Positions 5,772-9,643 of a stretch of 9,643 bases of DNA are shown piece after piece (positions within the stretch are counted from its first letter, which is position 1; each line of letters starts with the position of its first letter). The notes beneath the pieces are model-generated. The model was not told the DNA's origin, did no database searches, and saw only the letters and a program-made list of their open reading frames with translations. Both the position numbers and the translations under genes were made by a program. Origin of the DNA: an uncultured Actinomycetes bacterium (lineage in GTDB: Bacteria > Actinomycetota > Acidimicrobiia > IMCC26256 > PALSA-555); the NCBI GenBank assembly GCA_937927875.1, contig CALEYV010000060.1, positions 1-9,643 of the forward strand, read 5' to 3'.

Positions 5772-6695
5772 GTGGAGGAGGGAAGCCGGCGCGCCGTCCT
5801 GGCCGCGCTCCTCGCCAATCTCGGGATCGCGGTGGCGAAGTTCGTCGCCTTCGCGGTCACCGGGGCGACCGCGCTGCTGGCGGAGGCGATCCACTCCGTC
5901 GCCGACTCGGGGAACGAGTTCCTCCTCGCCGTCGGTGGCCGGCGGTCCCAGCGCCAGCCGACCGCGGAGCACCCGTTCGGGTTCGGGCGCGAGCGCTACT
6001 TCTTCGCCTTCGTCGTCGCGTTGGTGCTGTTCTCGCTCGGCTCCCTGTTCGCGATCTACGAGGGGGCCGACAAGCTCGCCCACCCCCATCCGGTGGAGAG
6101 CACGGCGGTCGGCTTCGTGGTGATCGGCGTGGCATTCGTGCTCGAGAGCCTCTCGCTGCGCACCGCGGTGCGAGCCGCCCGCGAGGTGCGCGGCGACGCG
6201 GGCTGGTGGCGGTTCATCCGCACCGCGAAGGCGCCCGAGCTGCCCGTGGTGCTGCTCGAGGACTTCGGCGGCCTGGTGGGGCTGGTGCTGGCGGGGACGG
6301 GACTGGCGCTGGCCGAAGTGACCGGGGATCCGACCTACGACGCCGCGGCCAGCGTCGCGATCGGGGGGCTGCTGGGCTTGATCGCCACGCTGCTGGCGGT
6401 CGAGATGAAGAGCCTGCTCATCGGGGAGGCGGCGTCACCGGAGGACCAGCAGGCGATCCGGAGCGCGATCGCGAGCAGCCCCGAGGTCGACCGGCTCATC
6501 CATCTGCGCACCGAGCACCTCGGGCCCGAGGACCTGCTCGTCGCCGCCAAGATCGACCTGTCGCCCCGGGCCGAGCGCGAGACGCCGCGTGCCATCGACC
6601 GGATCGAGGCCCGCATCCGGGCCCGCGTGCCCCACGCTCGTGTCATCTACCTGGAGCCCGACGTGTACCGCGGCGGCGACCACGAGCCCTTCTAG
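5772..6695 (+). CDS. Cation diffusion facilitator transporter, SLC30A9/ZnT9-like subfamily
   Basis: A 307-residue membrane protein of the CDF family, which exports divalent cations such as zinc in exchange for protons. About six membrane segments are visible, roughly at residues 8-30, 33-53, 76-98, 110-130, 158-180 and 190-212. The second carries the metal-site HxxxD (His41, Asp45) in 'HSVADSGNE'. Helix five has Glu163-Asp164 in 'LLEDFGGLVGL' in place of the usual second HxxxD. 'HPFGFGRERYFFAF' and 'TGDPTYDAAASVAIGGLLG' match the ZnT9-like branch. A cytoplasmic domain from about 218 ends with 'VPHARVIYLEPD'. The start is GTG 5772, 11 bases after the metallohydrolase stop; the open frame further upstream is a shadow of that gene. 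No strong ribosome binding site precedes it, so translation may depend on the upstream gene. The transported ion is inferred. Confidence 0.93.
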   Translation: MEEGSRRAVLAALLANLGIAVAKFVAFAVTGATALLAEAIHSVADSGNEFLLAVGGRRSQRQPTAEHPFGFGRERYFFAFVVALVLFSLGSLFAIYEGADKLAHPHPVESTAVGFVVIGVAFVLESLSLRTAVRAAREVRGDAGWWRFIRTAKAPELPVVLLEDFGGLVGLVLAGTGLALAEVTGDPTYDAAASVAIGGLLGLIATLLAVEMKSLLIGEAASPEDQQAIRSAIASSPEVDRLIHLRTEHLGPEDLLVAAKIDLSPRAERETPRAIDRIEARIRARVPHARVIYLEPDVYRGGDHEPF

Positions 6696-7198
6696 GACGA
6701 GGTCACCGGCTGCTCGCGGAACTCCCAGCGGGTCGGCGACCCGGTGAAGTCGGCTTCGGTCAGGCCGAAGGCGCGGACGGGCCGCAGCCGGAACACCACG
6801 CTCTCGGTGAAGAAGTCCACGGAGTAGCTGGACTCGTACTTCGCGTTCACGGCGTCGGTGAACGACTGGATCGCGGCCGGTTCGGTCACCCGGTCGACGT
6901 GGCCCTCGACGACGACCGGCTCGAGTGGGTTGTCGGTGGTGATCGTGGCTCGTGGGTCGTGGGCCAGGTTGCGGCTCTTGCGCGCCCGCCCGCCGGCGCT
7001 GAACCACGCCGCGTCGTCGAGCCACGCCCCCCACACCGGCGTGACGTGAGGACGGCCGTCGGGCCAGACCGTGGCCAGCCAGTAGTCGTGCGACGCCACC
7101 AGGCGCTCGGTGGCCCACGACCACGGCAGGAGCCCCGTCCCCTCGCCGGCGACGACGCCGTAGTCAGGCATGTAGGGACGGCTGGCGCGTGGCTCCAT
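6692..7198 (-). CDS. Pyridoxamine 5'-phosphate oxidase-like split-barrel protein (FMN/F420 type)
   Basis: The 168-residue product begins at ATG 7198-7196. The family binds FMN or F420 in a split beta-barrel and includes many small actinobacterial F420-dependent reductases and haem-related proteins. Evidence is the pattern 'YWLATVWPDGRPHVTPVWG' (residues 39-57), the strand 'AWFSAGGRARKSRNLAHDPR' (64-83) with its conserved 'K/R-S-R-N-L' turn, and 'VVVEGHVDRV' (95-104). A helix and final strands follow through 'FRLRPVRAFGL'. The lysine/arginine turn normally contacts the cofactor phosphate. The reaction and cofactor are not determined. Length is usual. A GAGGAG site five bases before the ATG fixes the start. 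Its stop shares CTAG with the stop of the convergent transporter gene. Confidence 0.9.
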   Translation of the reverse strand: MEPRASRPYMPDYGVVAGEGTGLLPWSWATERLVASHDYWLATVWPDGRPHVTPVWGAWLDDAAWFSAGGRARKSRNLAHDPRATITTDNPLEPVVVEGHVDRVTEPAAIQSFTDAVNAKYESSYSVDFFTESVVFRLRPVRAFGLTEADFTGSPTRWEFREQPVTSS

Positions 7199-7203
7199 GG
7201 CTG

Positions 7204-7209
7204 CTCCTC
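7204..7209 (-). promoter_or_regulatory. Shine-Dalgarno site for the split-barrel protein
   Basis: Read on the minus strand this is GAGGAG, five bases before ATG 7198. It supports this start over the later in-frame Met10 and shows that both leadered and leaderless genes occur in this genome. Confidence 0.65.
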
Positions 7210-7250
7210 GGTGCGGCGCCGATGATGCTCCACGCGGGCGGGAGCGGGAC

Positions 7251-7256
7251 CAGACT
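7251..7256 (+). promoter_or_regulatory. Weak candidate -10 box for the MmcQ/YjbR gene
   Basis: CAGACT differs from TAnnnT at the first base and ends five bases before GTG 7262. No ribosome binding site is visible, so a leaderless start is possible but the box is poor. Confidence 0.22.
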
Positions 7257-7261
7257 GCGGC

Positions 7262-7630
7262 GTGCCCCGAGATCCGCTGCCGCGCCTGCGGCGGCTGTGC
7301 CTGGCGCTGCCGGAGACCACGGAGCGGCTGAGCCACGGCGAGCCGACCTGGTTCGTCCGGGACCGCACGACGTTCGTGATGTTCGCCGACCACCACCACG
7401 ACGACCGGGTGGCGTGCTGGCTGGCGGCGCCGGCCGGCGCCCAGGCGGCGCTGATCGCCGAGGACCCGGCGCGCTACTTCCGACCGCCTTACGTCGGCGG
7501 CCGGGGCGGGGTCGGCGTGTGGCTGGACCGGACGGTCGACTGGGACGCGCTCACCGACCTGGTGGTCGACGCGTACCGCATGGTCGCTCCGAAGCGGCTC
7601 GTCGCCGCGCTCGATGCGAAGGACGACTGA
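7262..7630 (+). CDS. MmcQ/YjbR family DNA-binding-like protein
   Basis: A 122-residue protein with the whole MmcQ/YjbR (DUF419) pattern: 'LPETTERLSHGEPTWFV' near residues 16-32, 'ALIAEDPARYFRPPYVGGRG' near 63-82, 'VGVWLD' near 84-89 and the C-terminal 'DAYRMVAPKRL' near 103-113. The fold resembles a double-wing DNA-binding domain, hence the family name, but the biological role is not settled. Length is typical. The start is GTG 7262, where family similarity begins; there is no Shine-Dalgarno site. It diverges from the split-barrel gene across a 63-base gap and is followed by a small gene 22 bases after its stop, which may be cotranscribed. Confidence 0.92.
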   Translation: MPRDPLPRLRRLCLALPETTERLSHGEPTWFVRDRTTFVMFADHHHDDRVACWLAAPAGAQAALIAEDPARYFRPPYVGGRGGVGVWLDRTVDWDALTDLVVDAYRMVAPKRLVAALDAKDD

Positions 7631-7652
7631 TCATGAGGGGGTCGCGGACGCG

Positions 7653-7904
7653 ATGAAGAAGCTCGCCGACTACGGACACGACGACCATCCGGCCGACGAC
7701 CCGGAGCGGGCGCAGGTGGCGTGGGCGGTGGCGGCGCTCGACGACTGTGACGAGTGCGACGAAGTGCGCATCGAGCTCACCCTCGAGGAGCACGGGCGAC
7801 CGGGCACCGGGCTCGTCGCGCACCTCGCCCCCGAGACGGCACGCCGGGTTCGGGCCGCGTTGCGCCTCGCGTTGCAGGACGTCGGCGAGGACCCCGGCCC
7901 GTAG
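7653..7904 (+). CDS. Small acidic hypothetical protein (83 aa)
   Basis: The product from ATG 7653 is 83 residues and rich in Asp, Glu and Ala. It has a 'CDEC' motif in the middle, a strand-like 'VRIELTLEE' segment, and a C-terminal helix 'APETARRVRAALRLALQ'. No signal peptide, membrane segment or known domain is seen. An earlier in-frame ATG at 7614 would overlap the MmcQ/YjbR gene by 17 bases. I prefer 7653, though the purine-rich AGGGGG (7636-7641) lies 11 bases before it, which is far for a ribosome binding site. The gene ends nine bases before the end of the convergent kinase gene. G/C-rich third positions and a tight fit between neighbours support it as real. The function is not recognised. 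Confidence 0.65.
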   Translation: MKKLADYGHDDHPADDPERAQVAWAVAALDDCDECDEVRIELTLEEHGRPGTGLVAHLAPETARRVRAALRLALQDVGEDPGP

Positions 7905-7913
7905 CCGGCGCCG

Positions 7914-8960
7914 CTAGAGCGGCAGCGCGAAGGCGTCGAGGGCGTCGATGGCCTGGACGCTGCGGGTGAGCAGCGCGCGGCAGAGCTCGACGTGCCGCGG
8001 GTCCTCGATCGTCAGCGCGCCGGCGGCGATCACCGGATAGACGAAGCCGAGCATCGCCCCGTAGCGGTAGAGCTCCCACGCCCAGTCCCGCGGCGCGTCG
8101 ATGCCCTGCTCGGCGAGCTCGGCGAGGTAGGCGTCGAGCGCCTGCTCGTACCCCGCCCGATCGCCGACGTTCAGGCTCTGGGTCACGAGGTACGCGAGAT
8201 CACGCGGCCCGACCGACCGGTCGATCAGCTGCCAGTCGACCGCGATCACCTCGTCGTCGGGCGTGAAGAAGAGGTTGTCGAGCCGCCAGTCGGCGTGCGA
8301 CAGCACGAGGGGCGGCTCGGAGAGCTTGGCGAACAAGGCCGGGATCTTGGGCGGGAACTCGTCCCCGAACCGCCGGACGGCGGGCGTGATCTCGTCGGGG
8401 TACAGCTCCTGCATCCGCGGCCACGCGCCCTCGTACGCCACGGCCACCGCGCCCGGGTAGGGGTCGTCGCAGAGGCGGGTGAGCCACCGGACCTCGGCGA
8501 GCGACGGGTCGTCCCAGAAGCCGGCGTGGAGCCGGGCCAGGGTGCGGATCGCCGGTCGCGCCTCGTCGACCGTGCAGCCGGCGACCTGGTCGAGGGCGCG
8601 ACCGCGGGGCGACACGTCCTCGAGCAGCAGCACGGTGTCCTGGGTCTCAGGGTCGTGCGCCGCGTACGGGCACGCGGGGAGTCCGATCGGCGTGCGGTGG
8701 CACAGCTCGGTGTAGAAGCCGACCTCCCGTCCGTACATGTTCAGCACCGTCGCGACGAAGCGAGTCTCGGGGGTCGGCGCCGCGAGCTTGGCGATGAGCA
8801 CCTCGGCACCGTCGGGGCCGTCGAGGTCGAGACGGAACAGCTGGCCAACCAGCCCGACGCCGACCCCGAGCGGGGCCGCGTCGACGGTGGTGATGGGTCG
8901 ACCCAGCGCCTCGCTGCACCAGGACGGTGTGAGGTCGTCGACCGTGGTCGGGATCTTCAT
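7914..8960 (-). CDS. Phosphotransferase family protein (CHK / aminoglycoside phosphotransferase-like kinase)
   Basis: A 348-residue protein-kinase-like small-molecule phosphotransferase, starting at ATG 8960-8958. Visible elements are a glycine-rich segment 'LGVGVGLVGQ' (31-40), the ATP lysine Lys58 in 'VLIAKLA' and helix residue Glu79 in 'YGREVGFY'. The catalytic loop 'HADWRLDNL' has His222, Asp224 and Asn229, and the metal site Asp242 lies in 'VIAVDWQ'. The later 'GPRDLAYLV' is characteristic of the CHK/ecdysteroid-kinase-like group, found in many actinobacteria with unknown substrates. It probably transfers phosphate from ATP to a hydroxyl group of a small molecule. Resistance to aminoglycosides should not be assumed. 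Its ATG overlaps the TGA of the upstream SDR, so the two genes are translationally coupled. Confidence 0.92.
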   Translation of the reverse strand: MKIPTTVDDLTPSWCSEALGRPITTVDAAPLGVGVGLVGQLFRLDLDGPDGAEVLIAKLAAPTPETRFVATVLNMYGREVGFYTELCHRTPIGLPACPYAAHDPETQDTVLLLEDVSPRGRALDQVAGCTVDEARPAIRTLARLHAGFWDDPSLAEVRWLTRLCDDPYPGAVAVAYEGAWPRMQELYPDEITPAVRRFGDEFPPKIPALFAKLSEPPLVLSHADWRLDNLFFTPDDEVIAVDWQLIDRSVGPRDLAYLVTQSLNVGDRAGYEQALDAYLAELAEQGIDAPRDWAWELYRYGAMLGFVYPVIAAGALTIEDPRHVELCRALLTRSVQAIDALDAFALPL

Positions 8961-9643
8961 CGCGCGTCGACGCCGGCGAGCAGCCACTCCGTGAGTCGGC
9001 GGGGGGCCTCGGTGAGGAGCGGGAAGGCGGCGTCGCGGCGCGGGAGCCGGACGTGGCGACGGCGCTCGTCGATGGCGCGGACGAGCGCGTCCGCGACGTC
9101 GTCCATGGTCAGGTCGTGCACGAGGTGGAGGGTCTCGAGCCGCGCCAGCGCCCGCCGAGTCGGCTCGTGCGCCCGCAGGCTGTCCATCATCGTGCTCTCG
9201 ACGGTGCCGATCTCGGCCAGGGTCGTCGTGATGCCGGTCCCCTTGAGCTCGGCCCGGAGGCCGGCAGTGAAGTGGCTCAGGCCGGCCTTGGAGGCGGCGT
9301 ACGGCGCGACGCCCGGGAGTGCGTTCGTCCCCGCCAGCGACGACACGTTGACGAGGTGCCCGTGGCCCTGCGCGCGCATGCGAGGGATCACGGCCCGGCA
9401 GAGCAGCACCGGGGCGATCAGGTTCACGGTGAAGAGGGCTCGGATCTGCTCGGCCGGGAGCTCGGCGAGGCGGCCGGTGAGGTCGAGGCCGGCGTTGTTG
9501 ACGAGGACGTCGATGGGCCCGTCGGCGGCGATGCGCGTGACGAGCTCGTCGACGTGGTCGAGGTCCTCGAGGTCGGCGGGATACGCAGCGCCGCCGAGGT
9601 CGGCCGCCAGCTTGGCCAGCGGCTCGGCCGAGCGAGCCACGAG
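8957..9643 (-). CDS. SDR family NAD(P)-dependent oxidoreductase (N-terminus beyond window)
   Basis: Partial gene entering from the right edge: 228 residues are visible to TGA 8959-8957, and the cofactor TGxxxGxG loop lies outside. The first visible residues, 'LVARSAEPLAKLAADLGG', fit the end of the second Rossmann strand and following helix. Other motifs present are 'NNAG' (bases 9488-9499), 'NVSSLAG' and 'YAASK' (9287-9301), giving the catalytic Ser, Tyr and Lys. The C-terminal part ends in a basic helix, 'APRRLTEWLLAG', seen in SDRs of the short-chain acyl-modifying or steroid/fatty-acid type, though the substrate is not predictable. The GTG at 9640-9638 is internal, not a start. It is the first visible gene of a minus-strand operon with the kinase. 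Confidence 0.9.
   Translation of the reverse strand, partial: LVARSAEPLAKLAADLGGAAYPADLEDLDHVDELVTRIAADGPIDVLVNNAGLDLTGRLAELPAEQIRALFTVNLIAPVLLCRAVIPRMRAQGHGHLVNVSSLAGTNALPGVAPYAASKAGLSHFTAGLRAELKGTGITTTLAEIGTVESTMMDSLRAHEPTRRALARLETLHLVHDLTMDDVADALVRAIDERRRHVRLPRRDAAFPLLTEAPRRLTEWLLAGVDAR

Noticed and set aside
6206..7225. A 339-codon plus-strand frame across the transporter end and the split-barrel gene
   Set aside because: It is Arg/Gly/Ala/Pro-rich, out of frame with the transporter and antisense to a well-supported gene.
7914..8960. Reading the kinase as an aminoglycoside resistance gene
   Set aside because: The catalytic loop is shared by the whole phosphotransferase superfamily; the 'GPRDLAYLV' block points to the CHK-like group of unknown substrate, and there is no resistance-gene context.
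1..9643. Mobile elements, CRISPR arrays, toxin-antitoxin, phage-defence islands, tRNA or rRNA genes
   Set aside because: No transposase or integrase motif, terminal repeats, regular spaced repeats or conserved RNA sequence was seen on either strand; the window reads as ordinary chromosomal gene content.

Overview
This window is a GC-rich stretch (roughly 70% by eye, G or C strongly preferred at third codon positions) of what looks like an actinobacterial chromosome. The gene content (Ku plus a LigD-type polymerase, F420/FMN split-barrel protein, MmcQ/YjbR protein, TIGR04338-like metallohydrolase, several SDRs) and TAnnnT -10 boxes sitting about 7 nt before start codons fit Actinobacteria. The first SDR resembles proteins I associate with Acidimicrobiia, but the class is an inference. 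No rRNA, tRNA, CRISPR array, insertion sequence or phage gene is visible.

Layout, left to right. (1) 1-776: the C-terminal part of an ABC-transporter substrate-binding protein, followed by a small hairpin. (2) 869-1039: a 56-residue cysteine-containing small protein with a strong ribosome binding site. (3) 1124-2896: a divergent DNA-repair pair, Ku on the minus strand and a stand-alone LigD polymerase domain on the plus strand, only 18 bases apart. (4) 2924-3736: an SDR oxidoreductase behind the polymerase gene with its own apparent leaderless promoter. (5) 3809-4864, minus strand: an exported two-domain protein of unknown function with looser codon use than its neighbours. (6) 4865-5094: a divergent regulatory region with a near-perfect 14-bp tandem repeat. 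(7) 5095-6695: an HExxH metallohydrolase and a ZnT9-like cation diffusion facilitator, 11 bases apart, probably one operon. (8) 6692-7198, minus strand: a split-barrel flavin/F420-type protein whose stop shares a CTAG with the transporter's stop. (9) 7262-7904: an MmcQ/YjbR protein and a small acidic protein. (10) 7914-9643, minus strand: an SDR (cut by the window end) coupled by an ATGA overlap to a CHK/aminoglycoside-phosphotransferase-like kinase.

How the genes work together: Ku and the polymerase domain are the end-binding and end-filling parts of bacterial non-homologous end joining; the ligase part is not in the window. The metallohydrolase/transporter pair suggests a link to divalent metal, probably zinc. 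The terminal SDR/kinase pair looks like a small catabolic or modification operon with unknown substrate. The rest are housekeeping-like or uncharacterised single genes. No clearly new multi-gene system is visible. The points most worth a second look are the repeated leaderless-promoter arrangement, the 14-bp tandem repeat, the split NHEJ pair and the two-domain exported protein.
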